A stretch of 64,000 nt of DNA from contig NZ_CP047657.1 of NCBI RefSeq assembly GCF_009906955.1, positions 1 to 64,000 of the forward strand, read 5' to 3'. Positions 36,177 through 45,594 of the stretch are shown in pieces (the stretch's first letter is position 1; each line of letters begins with the position of its first letter). This DNA comes from Paraglaciecola mesophila (GTDB lineage Bacteria > Pseudomonadota > Gammaproteobacteria > Enterobacterales > Alteromonadaceae). The position numbers were made by a program, and so were the translations under genes. Below the pieces are notes generated by a model. It ran no database searches, was not told the origin of the DNA, and was given only the letters and a program-made list of their open reading frames with translations.

Positions 36177-36335
36177 ATGCTCGAAAAAGTAAAGATAGAT
36201 TGGTTCTTTGACACTCATGGTGAAGTATTTGCGAGTATTGTAGGAAGTCGAAACCCTAGGGATTTTCGATCAAATGAATTTGTGTTGCATATCCTCGTTA
36301 CCTGCGTGCTAGTGTATCTACCTTTGAAAGTTTAA
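36177..36335 (+). CDS. possible small protein, 52 aa
   Basis: ATG at 36177, reading EKVKIDWFFDTHGEVFAS and ending in a hydrophobic run EFVLHILVTCVLVYLPLKV. Overlaps the end of the interrupted membrane gene in another frame. Ribosome binding site not evident. Could be a cassette remnant. Confidence 0.25.
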   Translation: MLEKVKIDWFFDTHGEVFASIVGSRNPRDFRSNEFVLHILVTCVLVYLPLKV

Positions 36336-36559
36336 AAATTACGTTAAGTTTTAAGATAATTATTTCTTTATCTATGGCAGATAAATCAAGGGAGAAGACT
36401 ACTGATTTTCCCCAAAATTTGTAGAAAATTTATAGTTATGATATCGAAAAAATTAATTAATCTTAGAAAACAGTACATTTTAAAAATATTTGACTTGAAC
36501 TTGGTTTAATGAGTACAGTGGAAATGCAAATGGAAATTTAATTTGAAATAAGGAAATTT

Positions 36560-37135
36560 ATGAACAATTATTATTCTTTAATAAAATACACATTGATACC
36601 TCTAGCTCTTTTAGGCTTCACTGGCTGTAAAATGACTGCTCAGGTTCCGGTCGGAGATGGAACCATGACAGTTATCTACGAACAGGATCAGGGTAACAAT
36701 AATCTAGTCGATCAGTTGCTCTCGCCATTTCAATCACTTATGGCAAGTGCTGCTGTAATTACTCAGCAGGAGTGGAGTGACTTCGATCCTGCAAAATACT
36801 ATTTGATTCTCGATAATACAAACTCTGCATCGCTTGCAAGAAACATTACGATAACGTTGTACCAAGATGGCTCTCAATTAGCATCAAACAGTTTCCCATC
36901 AAATCGAGTAGGCAATGAAGTGCATTTTAATCAGCCATCACAAGTGAAAAGTTGGTTAGCAAACTATAAAGATACTTCAGACGAAATGAGGGTAGATGTA
37001 GACTTGCAAACAGATTATTTTGGCAATGGTAGTGTAACAACGAATTATAAGTATGAAGGAAATAGTCTTGCTGCTGCAACTTACAATCACACCTGCCATG
37101 ATGGTGAAAACCCCTATTTTTGTACCGTAGATTAG
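36560..37135 (+). CDS. lipoprotein, 191 aa
   Basis: ATG with AAGGAAA upstream. The lipobox LLGFTGC puts the acylated Cys at about residue 23. The mature protein is beta-rich with N/S/T-rich strands (ITITLYQDGSQLASN, SVTTNYKYEG) and a C-terminal Cys pair (HTCHDGENPYFC). Next to it, overlapping by 16 bp, lies a second lipoprotein gene, then a 373-aa exported protein. The three probably form one operon acting in the envelope. No known family. Confidence 0.65.
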   Translation: MNNYYSLIKYTLIPLALLGFTGCKMTAQVPVGDGTMTVIYEQDQGNNNLVDQLLSPFQSLMASAAVITQQEWSDFDPAKYYLILDNTNSASLARNITITLYQDGSQLASNSFPSNRVGNEVHFNQPSQVKSWLANYKDTSDEMRVDVDLQTDYFGNGSVTTNYKYEGNSLAAATYNHTCHDGENPYFCTVD

Positions 37136-37956
37136 TACTCGCTAAACTCTTGAAAATAGCATTTCCATTTGCAATTTTATTATTGTTATCTGCCTGTAGT
37201 AGTTATCAAAGTATAGATGATGACTACAAGCAGCTCAATGAAGATGGTCTTATCAAACGTGCTTACACCGTGGAGAAAACAAAGAGAGGAATTTTCGTTA
37301 ACTCTCTAAATAATTTAGGCAATAGTAAAAAACCTATACCTTTTAACCTACTTGATGATGAAAAAGATGGGCTAAAAATAATTTTTTATAACAAAGACAT
37401 TTTAGTAAGAACTAACTACCTCGATTTTAAAATGGCTAATTTTTTGGCTAATGGAGTTGGTAAGAAAAAACTTAATAATCGATTTGAAATCGATCTGATA
37501 GTCACAAAACTCAATGACAATTTTGAATCGCAAGTTGTCTATAAAGATGGGTTCTATCACTTTTCTGTTTATGTTGATACTGACTCTCTTAAAAGTTTTG
37601 AACTTAATAAAGAACTGTTTCTCTTGATGGTTTTAATACATGAAACTATGCACGTATCTCAAGCGTTAAATGGAAGTTTTGATGGGATATTCATAAATAA
37701 AAGAATGATAGAGTCGGAAGCTTACGCATTTTCTTATTGTGTCCTAGCTGAATCTCTTAGAGGTATTTCTATTGACCTGGTAGGTAATCGAGAAAGGTTA
37801 CAAAGAGATTTCAATAACGTCAGAAATATATCTATAAAGTCTCACATAGATTATTTAGATTATTTAATTGACACCACACTCATCAAAAAAATACCAGGAA
37901 ATGATCTAAGTCGCTTTAAAGTGGACAAGCATTGCTCTGAATTGTTTTTACAATAA
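37120..37956 (+). CDS. lipoprotein with HExxH metallopeptidase-like motif
   Basis: Up to 278 aa; the start may be TTG 37120 (overlapping the upstream stop) or TTG 37150, directly before the signal sequence KIAFPFAILLLLSACSS. The lipobox is LSAC. About residue 190 it has LMVLIHETMHVSQAL (HExxH) and about 25 residues later ESEAYAFSYC, which supplies a possible third ligand Glu, as in gluzincin-type zinc peptidases. So it is probably an outer-membrane-anchored zinc peptidase; substrate unknown. In an operon with two other exported proteins. Confidence 0.6.
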   Translation: MYRRLVLAKLLKIAFPFAILLLLSACSSYQSIDDDYKQLNEDGLIKRAYTVEKTKRGIFVNSLNNLGNSKKPIPFNLLDDEKDGLKIIFYNKDILVRTNYLDFKMANFLANGVGKKKLNNRFEIDLIVTKLNDNFESQVVYKDGFYHFSVYVDTDSLKSFELNKELFLLMVLIHETMHVSQALNGSFDGIFINKRMIESEAYAFSYCVLAESLRGISIDLVGNRERLQRDFNNVRNISIKSHIDYLDYLIDTTLIKKIPGNDLSRFKVDKHCSELFLQ

Positions 37957-38000
37957 CCAAAATATTAATATAATATCTGAAGTTCTATAAAAGGGGATTT

Positions 38001-39122
38001 ATGCATAATTTCAAGCTGAGCCCGATAATTATGTTGTTTATATTTCTTATTTATAGTTGTTTTTTGTATGGAGGCGGCCGCCCAGCTATCGATACTACTG
38101 ACATAATGGTACTAATGAATTCAGATGACTGTTTGGAAAAAAAGTACTTCTATTCTATCAGACCTACAAAGATTGAGCGTTTCCCTCAAATCCAATGCCG
38201 AACAGATACATTCTGGTTAAATTACTACTCAGCATATTCTGATTATGTATTGCACATGAATTCTGGCAACTATCAAAGATCTGCTAGGGCACTCGGTGAA
38301 ATAATAGCTTTGGTTAATAACCATACAGTTCAACGAAATCCGGCAAAGCTCATAGAACAAGTATCTTTGCTAGAAAGGATGGACAACACACCGAGAAGTC
38401 TTAACATAATGAATGTAGGAGATAACTTTCTTTTTACACTGAGTGGTTTGAATGTGCAATTTTTAGTTGATACTGCTGCGCTATACAACAGTACAAATTT
38501 GGTAGATGGAAGGGATAGATTAAAAGTCACGTCAGTGACAGGAAACCAATCTTATGCAGAGTACTCATTTGGAATTAAAGGTTTTTTTTCGAAACATCCA
38601 TTTTTTGAATCTAGAAAAAATGTACTTGGATTGAATTTTCTAAATGCGTATAAGAAAGTCGAATTTGGTCTTCAAAAATCAGAAGTTATAGTCTTACCTT
38701 TCTTTCAGAATCTAGGGAATTTAATAATCAGTGCGAGAATAGAATTAGCCTCAAAAGCCCCAATCAACAGTAAAATATGCGTGGACACCGGCTCAGAGAA
38801 GACGTTTATATCAAAAACTCTAGCAGACAGTTTAGGATTCAGTTTAATTGAGCGCGAAACAGTCTTTTTAACATTAGAAACATCAATTGGTGTTGAGCAT
38901 CTAAGAGGATACAAGTTACCTTCTCTTAAGATCTTCGATAAGCTCTTAGACGATGTTTTAGTAATAGAGTTGAAGGACCGTCCTCAGTGTGACGTTATAG
39001 CGGGGCAGGATGCGCTAGCAGGAAGTTTGTCTTATATAGACTGGGCTAAACGTACAGTCGGAATTGTGCAGAACCATTGTAACCAAATGCCGAAGGATGC
39101 AAATAAAGTGTGTGATTCATAG
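38001..39122 (+). CDS. exported retropepsin-like aspartyl protease
   Basis: 373 aa with an N-terminal hydrophobic signal (about 8-25, IIMLFIFLIYSCFLYGG). The C-terminal half shows ICVDTGSEKTFISKTLADSLGF, the DTGS motif and following helix of retroviral-type aspartyl proteases, and later PQCDVIAGQDAL, which matches the conserved xxxLG/IG region. An earlier VQFLVDTAALYN (about 155) looks like a second, degenerate copy (DTAA). The protein may thus carry two lobes of which one is active. Starts 45 bp after the HExxH lipoprotein gene, behind an AAAAGGGG ribosome site. Confidence 0.65.
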   Translation: MHNFKLSPIIMLFIFLIYSCFLYGGGRPAIDTTDIMVLMNSDDCLEKKYFYSIRPTKIERFPQIQCRTDTFWLNYYSAYSDYVLHMNSGNYQRSARALGEIIALVNNHTVQRNPAKLIEQVSLLERMDNTPRSLNIMNVGDNFLFTLSGLNVQFLVDTAALYNSTNLVDGRDRLKVTSVTGNQSYAEYSFGIKGFFSKHPFFESRKNVLGLNFLNAYKKVEFGLQKSEVIVLPFFQNLGNLIISARIELASKAPINSKICVDTGSEKTFISKTLADSLGFSLIERETVFLTLETSIGVEHLRGYKLPSLKIFDKLLDDVLVIELKDRPQCDVIAGQDALAGSLSYIDWAKRTVGIVQNHCNQMPKDANKVCDS

Positions 39123-39256
39123 AGATCGTTTCACTTTTCGTAGCTGAAGATCACGCTGATAATTCGATAACTGAATTCGTTCACATACAGTATCTGATCT
39201 TCCCCTAACTTTGTAGACACTTTTTACTTAGAAACCGAAGTAAGGTAAAAAGCGTT

Positions 39257-39535
39257 ATGAATAAAAAATATCCAGACGAATTTAAACAAGAGGCCGTGCG
39301 CCAAGTAATCGAAAAAGGTCATTCAGTGCCTGATGTTGCTAAGCGATTAGGTATATCGGATAAGTCACTTTATTACTGGGTGAGTAAGGCGAAAGTGCCC
39401 GCCAGCCAATCCGCAGAGCAAGAAGAGATACGCAAGCTTAAAGTTGAGTTAAAGCGAGTAACTGAAGAGCGCAACATCCTAAAGGAGGCCGCCGTGTACT
39501 TTGCAAGCGAGTCAAAGAAAAGTACACGTTCATAA
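39257..39535 (+). CDS. IS3-family OrfA (helix-turn-helix)
   Basis: 92 aa: KYPDEFKQEAVRQVIEKG, HSVPDVAKRLGISDKSLYYW and a leucine-zipper-like C-terminal helix (EEIRKLKVELKRVTEERNILK). Ends SESKKSTRS. The sequence AAAGAAAAG near 39517 is a likely slippery site for -1 frameshifting into orfB. Confidence 0.9.
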   Translation: MNKKYPDEFKQEAVRQVIEKGHSVPDVAKRLGISDKSLYYWVSKAKVPASQSAEQEEIRKLKVELKRVTEERNILKEAAVYFASESKKSTRS

Positions 39536-40380
39536 AATCACGACTCAATGTTTATCGCGTTAACACCATGTGCAGGGTGTTAAATGTTCACCGCAGCGGC
39601 TTTTACGCTTGGTTGAAAGAGCCTCAATCTAAAGCAGAAAAAGCCAACCTACGATTGCTTAAACAGATTCAAGCCAGTTATGTACAAAGTGGCGGTGTTT
39701 ATGGCAGCCCACGCATCACACATGAGCTGCGTCGTTTGGGTGAAACATGCGGTGAAAACCGTGTAGCCAAGTTGATGAAGCAAGCCAAACTTAAAGCTAA
39801 TATTGGCTATAAACGGCGTTATTTTAAGTCGTCTACGCCTCATATTGCCGCAGATAATCATCTACAACAGCAATTTGTTGTATGCGAGCCTGATACCGCG
39901 TGGGTATCAGATATTACTTACATTAAGACATATGAGGGATGGCTATATCTGGCTGTCGTATTGGACTTGTTCTCTCGCAAAGTGATTGGCTGGTCAATGC
40001 AACAGACAATGACGTCAGATATTGTGATTAAAGCACTACTTATGGCGGTATGGCGAAGACCTAAAGCAAAAGACGTTATTGTACATAGTGATCAAGGTAG
40101 CCAATATGCCAGTGGTGACTATTTAGATTTTTTAGCCGCCCATAATTTGATACCAAGTATGAGTCGCAGAGGTCATTGCCTAGATAATGCGGTGGCAGAA
40201 AGTTTTTTTCATTCGCTCAAGACTGAACGTGTAAAGCGAAAAGTGTACGCAACCCGAAGAGAAGCTAAAGCAGATTTGTTTGATTACATAGAAGTGTTTT
40301 ACAATCGAACTCGACTACACAGCCATCTTGGTCATGTATCTCCAGATGAATATGAAAATACATATTCACAGGCAAGTTAA
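39523..40380 (+). CDS. IS3-family OrfB (DDE integrase domain)
   Basis: The orfB frame is open from about 39523 (KYTFIKSRLNVYRV) through the ATG at 39568, in the -1 frame relative to orfA, so the active product is the OrfAB fusion. Catalytic residues are complete: Asp in WVSDITYI, Asp in VHSDQGSQY, Glu in AVAESFFHSLK. Ends HVSPDEYENTYSQAS. Confidence 0.9.
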   Translation, partial: YTFIKSRLNVYRVNTMCRVLNVHRSGFYAWLKEPQSKAEKANLRLLKQIQASYVQSGGVYGSPRITHELRRLGETCGENRVAKLMKQAKLKANIGYKRRYFKSSTPHIAADNHLQQQFVVCEPDTAWVSDITYIKTYEGWLYLAVVLDLFSRKVIGWSMQQTMTSDIVIKALLMAVWRRPKAKDVIVHSDQGSQYASGDYLDFLAAHNLIPSMSRRGHCLDNAVAESFFHSLKTERVKRKVYATRREAKADLFDYIEVFYNRTRLHSHLGHVSPDEYENTYSQAS

Positions 40381-40432
40381 GTGTCTACGAAACTGGGGGA
40401 AGATCAGATGTCAATTAAGATGATTTTTAATA

Positions 40433-41404
40433 TTATCGAACCTTAGCCATCCCTGTTTTACTTGCCTGGTATTGCTGGCCGTAACGGATAGGCATAGCCT
40501 CTGATTTCCAGTGGCCAGAGAGCACAATATCTGCCATAGGAACACCAGCTTCCATCATCGTCAATACGCCACCCGTTCGCGTACTGTGACACGTAAATAC
40601 CCCTTTGTTATCCAGCGCCATACCAATTGCGGCGTATCGTTTTAGTAATGCCTGGTATTGCATCGGCTCGGCTTGCACGGTGTGTTTTGGCGATAATTTT
40701 CTGAATAAAAAACCTTCTAATATGTTAGCTTTTTCTATCCACCGCTTAATTAAACCTGCAGTCTCATCCGAAATGTACCCGTAAAACCCTTCACCCGATT
40801 GGTCAGTTTTTGATTTTGGTGCAAAAATGGTTTTAGCATCCCAATCGATGTGCTTTAACTCTATATCGACGATGTTAGACGCACGAAAGAGTGTATCGAG
40901 GGCCACATTAATAAGGGCAGCGTCACGTAAACCCAATAATGTGGTTAGCTCTAAAGTACGATTAAGCTTTTCCACATCGCGCAGTTTAAGTGGTTTGGCT
41001 TGCTTCTGTGCAGCGGGTTTTTGCTTGAGTTGCCCGGACACAAACTTAGTAAAAAGTTTGGAATGCTTCCACGGATCGGGGAGCTCAGAAATACCAATAA
41101 AAAATCGGATAGAAGCTAATTTTCGCTTAATACTATGATGGCCAAGTGGGCCTGAGATCATAAATTCGAGATACGCTTTGCAACTTTCTTTAGTAACACG
41201 CCAATCACTTGCCATGGCTGGCATGCCATTTTCTCTACAGAACGCCAAATATTGATTGAAATCTTGTTGATACGCTTTGCGAGTGTTTTTTGACATCGTT
41301 TGCCAAACATCATCGCGAAGCTCAACAAGATTGTTAAGCACAATTTCTTTGTCTGCGTCGTCAATCGCAAAGTCTTGTTGTGAAATGGTGATGTTCGTAT
41401 TCAT
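40433..41404 (-). CDS. tyrosine recombinase/integrase, intact
   Basis: 323 aa. N-terminal core-binding domain (MSKNTRKAYQQDFNQYLAF), then catalytic residues Arg in LFRASNIVDIEL (about 176), HSTRTGG (about 267), SGHWKSEAM (about 293) and Tyr at the end of RYGQQY. It is the complete version of the fragment at 14660-15408. Not an integron IntI (no additional domain seen). Its stop lies only 27 bp from the IS3 end, and palindromic sites lie just upstream of its start. It is a good candidate for the integrase of a mobile element in this region. Confidence 0.9.
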   Translation of the reverse strand: MNTNITISQQDFAIDDADKEIVLNNLVELRDDVWQTMSKNTRKAYQQDFNQYLAFCRENGMPAMASDWRVTKESCKAYLEFMISGPLGHHSIKRKLASIRFFIGISELPDPWKHSKLFTKFVSGQLKQKPAAQKQAKPLKLRDVEKLNRTLELTTLLGLRDAALINVALDTLFRASNIVDIELKHIDWDAKTIFAPKSKTDQSGEGFYGYISDETAGLIKRWIEKANILEGFLFRKLSPKHTVQAEPMQYQALLKRYAAIGMALDNKGVFTCHSTRTGGVLTMMEAGVPMADIVLSGHWKSEAMPIRYGQQYQASKTGMAKVR

Positions 41405-41484
41405 ACTGTCATTAATAAAGATAATCCTAATTATCTATACTAGTAGATTGGCGCCAATTAGCAAGGTGCAAAGAGGAGTTTATT

Positions 41485-41572
41485 TATGACGTGTCATATT
41501 AGTATAAAATATTATTGCCAACTAAATTGGCGGATGAGATTGCCAATATATCATTATGACACGTCATAATGA
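41485..41572. promoter_or_regulatory. palindromic sites upstream of the integrase
   Basis: Two related palindromes, TATGAC-GT-GTCATA at 41485-41498 and a perfect one at 41551-41572 (10-bp arms TCATTATGAC/GTCATAATGA around AC). Between them lies GCCAACTAAATTGGC, another inverted repeat. Could be recombinase core sites or operators for the integrase gene. Confidence 0.6.
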
Positions 41573-41615
41573 TATTGGTGGTAAATTACAAATATTGGGG
41601 GCTGTGGTGAGTTTA

Positions 41616-42023
41616 TTATTTAGATTTTAGAGTTCTGATTATCTCGAGACAACGCATTGCATTTTCCATCGCGTTTGAAAATGAAACTAGACTTGATTTA
41701 TCAAATTGAAAACTGATTCTAGATGTCGACTTTTGCTCAGCAGTTCCTTGTCGAATAGTTAATATATTATCGTATACATAGATCCCTTTTACTTTCACAT
41801 CTTCTTCGATAACACCAAAGTTGGATGGTAATGTGTAGCCTTTGGCTTCCACTTTGATTTCATCCAATGTTTCAGCTGCGAACCTTTCTGAACTGGTGGG
41901 TATAGGGGAATGAAACAGCCACAATTTACGTGTTCTCCTAACGATCGGTGACACGCCGACACAAACATGCAAACGCTTGTTAGGGTGTTGGAAGTAGCTT
42001 TTAGGTTCTAGTACTTTTTTCAA
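41616..42023 (-). CDS. hypothetical protein downstream of the conjugation ATPase
   Basis: 135 aa, no signal peptide or membrane segment. Basic N-terminus (MKKVLEPKSYFQHPNKRLHV). Beta-rich middle (KGIYVYDNILTIRQG, SRISFQFDKSSL), helical end. Starts 42 bp after the IcmB-like gene on the same strand, so it is part of the transfer operon. No family recognised. Confidence 0.5.
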   Translation of the reverse strand: MKKVLEPKSYFQHPNKRLHVCVGVSPIVRRTRKLWLFHSPIPTSSERFAAETLDEIKVEAKGYTLPSNFGVIEEDVKVKGIYVYDNILTIRQGTAEQKSTSRISFQFDKSSLVSFSNAMENAMRCLEIIRTLKSK

Positions 42024-42065
42024 TTTCAGGCCTTGTTAGAATACTACAAGATAAAGCGGCAGGAA

Positions 42066-45000
42066 TTATGCCGCTGTATATTGTGTCTTAAAGTACCTTA
42101 AATTGTCATTTACAATTTCATCAACAATTGATGATTCAAAATCACCATTTTTTTCTAAACCTCGATTCTTACGCAATCGCTCCATTTCAGCCTCAATGGT
42201 TCCAGACGGATAACGTTTAACCAAAATTTCATTAGCTATGTCTTCACCCAATACCTTTCCTAGCTGCCTTCTAACGTAATCATCTTCTTGGATGGAATTA
42301 ATTCTCCAAAGAAACCCGGGTCCGACTGTTGATATCAATTTATGTTGAACAGTCCCACGTTTCGTTCTGAAAATATTCAAAGAGGTTGCGCCAGAAGCGC
42401 TAGGGGAACGCATTTCATTTTCCAGAATGGTTTGTAATGATGGCTCTAGCTGGAACTTCTCAACGCAGTCCTTAACGTTTGCTGGACTACCAGAGCCGAG
42501 AATACTAACCGCGTTAGCTAACTTGACTATTGAATCAGGTATAGCTTTAACAAGTTGTGTGGCCAAAACTATATCGATACCACCTTTACGGCCCTCTAAA
42601 GTGGTCGTTTCAAGCATCGATTCAAAAGTAGTTATTCCTCCCCCTCGGTGCACTTCATCAACACAAAAGCGCTTAGCCAGGCGCTTTAGTCGCTGTATTT
42701 CTTTTGAATAAATACCGCGGCTATTAATGTCGTATAGGCCGTGTTTTTCTGGTAATTCAGGCAACTGCTCTTCGTACAAAAAGAAGTCACTCGTTAGTAT
42801 GTTTGTCGCTAAGGTATAGAAGATAGTATTTTGTTTATTGGCGGCAGGTCCTTTCCCGCGAGTCACATCATCTAAATCAAGACTAATAATTTTAGCGCCC
42901 TGTAAATTCCACCTTGTTCTACCAGATAGGATGGGATAATCGTCCATGGCACCAGAGAGCTTGCGGGCAATAAAAATTAGTATTGGCTCACCCATTGGAG
43001 TCGTTAGACCTTCGAATTCATTGGTTAAACGCTCATTAGAAGTCAAGCCAACCAAGTAAGGGATATCCGGAACGGCTTGCTGCTGAGCTAACATTTGATG
43101 TGGGCTGTTATTAATATAAAGAAAATCTGCAACGTCCCACCAGAACACTTTATTTCGGATCGGTGTGAAGTCGAGGCGAGCTAATTCATCATCCACATCT
43201 TTAATTAAACCAGGTCGGTAAACTAATGCTGTAGCCCTATCAGATGTGAGCGTATAAGCCAGCTTAATTAACGAACTAATGACTTGGTAAGTACCTTCAT
43301 AAGGGTGCTCGCTATCATCAGGAAGTGCGAGAGTGACTAACATATCCCGTATAGAGCCCAATTGCGCGGATGTTGGAAGTCTGAGAGTAGGTAAGGTATC
43401 AAGAATGTTTTTTTGAAATTCTTTGGTATTTTGTAAACGGTGGTACTGCGCAAGATAGGCTTGATTTTCAGGGAGCAGAGAGCGCACCAACATGATAAAG
43501 CCCCGCGAAGTTGTACCCACATCTATCTGGCGGATATAAGCAAGTTCATTAAAGTCGGGATGCAACAGTAAAGAGAAGTTATCACATGCCAACTCGGCAG
43601 ATTTACCGAACCCCATTGGCCCTAATATCACTTTTAGCCAATAATCCATTTGTTTCGAAAAAGGCTGAGTGGGGAATAGTTTACCTTCTGCAGTCCGTAA
43701 TATTCTAGAGCCGGTATCCCAAATAGATGACGGTCTAGAGATGGGCATAAGTTGCATGGTTTCATTCAATTCAAAGGGAAGTTGGCTAGCAGTTTTTCCG
43801 CGAGTCAATCCTGGTATGGAACTCATGAACGTTTCTACAGGATCGCCCTCAACGCTTTCGCATTCTATCCCCCCCCAACTTTGAAGACGCTTAACGATAA
43901 TCTCTCTTTGTTTTTTAGCATCTTGCTCAGACTGGCGGGACCAAGTTGAAACATGAATTCGCAGGTCGACAAAATCTCCCCCCGCATCCTGAACGGCGCT
44001 TAAATTATCATATGCGCTAGAGATTTCCTTGTTATCCCTATGCTTGATAAGGGAAAGTAAGCTCGCTAATCCGACCTTCCACATTAGTGAATTACTGGAA
44101 TGCTTATTGAAAGCATAGGTAAGCCTAAAGGGTATATTCTCTTTTTTAATGCTTCGCAAAAAGGAAGCAAAAGGGAGCGGCTTTTTCGGTAAATACTTGA
44201 CAGAAAAGGGGGCAATATACGTATCACCGATTTGCATTGTCGTATAAGTTAAGCGTTCAGCCATTCGCGGGATTAGCTGGTCTTGCAGTTTAGGCATGCC
44301 AAAAGCAGAGTAATCACTATCACCAGATTCAACGGGACGATACGTGTATTTGTCTCCCTGTAAAGCAGGTCTCCAGCTTAGATCGGTAAAGCCAGAATCA
44401 TAGGAATTTCTTAGGTGATACGCATATTCGTGAGTGGTCTCAAGATCTATCCATATACCAGCATTATCAAAATCATCTTTAAGGGCAGACAGGGTAGCTT
44501 CGTGCCTATGTAGATAATATGAAGCGCCATGTACTAAATTTTGCGCATCGGTCATTTTGGGAGTGTTTGAACCCAGCTTTTCAGTTAACTCTTTAAGCTG
44601 CTGGATTTCTTCTCGTGTCAGAGAGGTAAGTTGAGTACGCACCACCAGCAAATTTGTTTCGGTATGACAAAAGCGAGCCATGACATCAACTTGCTCATCG
44701 ATGATACCAGTTGAAAGGAAGCCTATTTTGTTAGCGACTCGACGCGCACTTTTGCCATATACTTCTTCAATTTCCTCTTTGGTTTTATCAGTATCCAACT
44801 CAAAGGACCATTCAAAACTAGTATCACCATTCGCCATATACCCTTTCATGGCGCTTTCAAGTTTAAAGACCGTATCGGCATACTCTTCAGATTTCATGGC
44901 CTTCTTTGTGCCGCGCACATTGAATGCACTTACAAGACTGCAATCATCCATTAAGAAAGTATGTTTATTAACATTCGTATCGAGCGATACAAAATCCTTT

Positions 45001-45098
45001 GGGCTTTGAGAAAGCACATATGATGAAATAAGCTGGAAGAATGTCTCTGTAGACGATAATAACCGGTCGGAAAACGTCTTTTTGGTTTGATGGTACAT
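42066..45098 (-). CDS. type IVB secretion/conjugation ATPase, IcmB/DotO/TraU-like
   Basis: 1010 aa, the length of Legionella IcmB/DotO (1009) and IncI TraU (about 1014). Walker A ILGPMGFGKSAEL at about 495 and Walker B RFCVDEVHRGGG at about 812. The N-terminal half carries the VirB4-like membrane-associated region (STGIIDEQVDVMARF, IGDTYIAPFSVKYLPKK). The family hydrolyses ATP to drive assembly and substrate transfer at the inner membrane of I-type conjugation systems. Full length. Neighbours are a truncated IcmJ-like gene upstream and an unknown gene downstream; the remaining dozen-odd transfer genes are not in this window. Confidence 0.85.
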   Translation of the reverse strand: MYHQTKKTFSDRLLSSTETFFQLISSYVLSQSPKDFVSLDTNVNKHTFLMDDCSLVSAFNVRGTKKAMKSEEYADTVFKLESAMKGYMANGDTSFEWSFELDTDKTKEEIEEVYGKSARRVANKIGFLSTGIIDEQVDVMARFCHTETNLLVVRTQLTSLTREEIQQLKELTEKLGSNTPKMTDAQNLVHGASYYLHRHEATLSALKDDFDNAGIWIDLETTHEYAYHLRNSYDSGFTDLSWRPALQGDKYTYRPVESGDSDYSAFGMPKLQDQLIPRMAERLTYTTMQIGDTYIAPFSVKYLPKKPLPFASFLRSIKKENIPFRLTYAFNKHSSNSLMWKVGLASLLSLIKHRDNKEISSAYDNLSAVQDAGGDFVDLRIHVSTWSRQSEQDAKKQREIIVKRLQSWGGIECESVEGDPVETFMSSIPGLTRGKTASQLPFELNETMQLMPISRPSSIWDTGSRILRTAEGKLFPTQPFSKQMDYWLKVILGPMGFGKSAELACDNFSLLLHPDFNELAYIRQIDVGTTSRGFIMLVRSLLPENQAYLAQYHRLQNTKEFQKNILDTLPTLRLPTSAQLGSIRDMLVTLALPDDSEHPYEGTYQVISSLIKLAYTLTSDRATALVYRPGLIKDVDDELARLDFTPIRNKVFWWDVADFLYINNSPHQMLAQQQAVPDIPYLVGLTSNERLTNEFEGLTTPMGEPILIFIARKLSGAMDDYPILSGRTRWNLQGAKIISLDLDDVTRGKGPAANKQNTIFYTLATNILTSDFFLYEEQLPELPEKHGLYDINSRGIYSKEIQRLKRLAKRFCVDEVHRGGGITTFESMLETTTLEGRKGGIDIVLATQLVKAIPDSIVKLANAVSILGSGSPANVKDCVEKFQLEPSLQTILENEMRSPSASGATSLNIFRTKRGTVQHKLISTVGPGFLWRINSIQEDDYVRRQLGKVLGEDIANEILVKRYPSGTIEAEMERLRKNRGLEKNGDFESSIVDEIVNDNLRYFKTQYTAA

Positions 45099-45108
45099 AT
45101 CAGTTCCT

Positions 45109-45594
45109 TTATGAACTGGTTTTTAACCAGTATTCGTAGATATGGGAAAAAGCTGCAAAGCTAGGCACATACCTTAAATCTTTGAAGTATTTAGCATATT
45201 CATTGCGGTCTAGACTGCCAATCACCGATAGGCCAACAGCCATTTCAGCGCAAGTTTGTGGCTCCTCTTTAGTGAGGAATTGAAAGTCTGAGTAGGTAAT
45301 TTCACTCTCAAGCAACTGCTCAAAAACGGTTTCTGCTCGCTCTCGTCTTGTGCTATCACCACTTAAAATAGCGAAGCCAATTTCACGGGATAAACGGGTG
45401 ACTTCGGATTGTGTTAAGTCACTGGCCATGATGACAAAACCATGATTGGATAAATTACGAACGGGCCTTTGCAATTGGAGTGCACTTGCGCATATGGCAC
45501 AGAGCACTTCTTTATTTACAACCTGCATAAAGCCACTCAATACACTTTCTGAGGGGGCGCTTTGATACCCGCAACAGGCGCACGTAAATTTGGA
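45109..45594 (-). pseudogene. IcmJ/DotN-like gene, 5' truncated
   Basis: Read up to the first in-frame stop (45595-45597), the protein begins SKFTCACCGYQSAPSES, then FMQVVNKEVLCAICAS. The spaced CxxC pairs with a V-V-N between them match the HNH-like zinc site of IcmJ/DotN (Legionella: TCxxCG...EVVN...CxxC). The helical C-terminus (LTQSEVTRLSREIGFAIL, FAAFSHIYEYW) follows. The gene precedes icmB, as in Dot/Icm and IncI operons. About 30 N-terminal codons are missing where the Rhs cassette joins. A TTG at 45540 could still give a 143-aa product lacking one Cys pair. Confidence 0.6.

Larger units (their letters stand above)
39195..40406 (+). mobile_element. IS3-family element, intact (about 1.2 kb)
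   Basis: Ends TGATCTTCCCCTAACTTTG at 39195 and, complementary, TGATCTTCCCCCAGTTTCG finishing at 40406. Two overlapping frames orfA/orfB as usual. No target duplication seen. A 70-bp end copy lies at 14234. Confidence 0.9.

Noticed and set aside
40433..41404. Integron integrase IntI for the nearby cassettes
   Set aside because: The length and motif spacing are those of a general tyrosine recombinase, with no IntI-specific extra helix region seen, and no attI or attC next to it.
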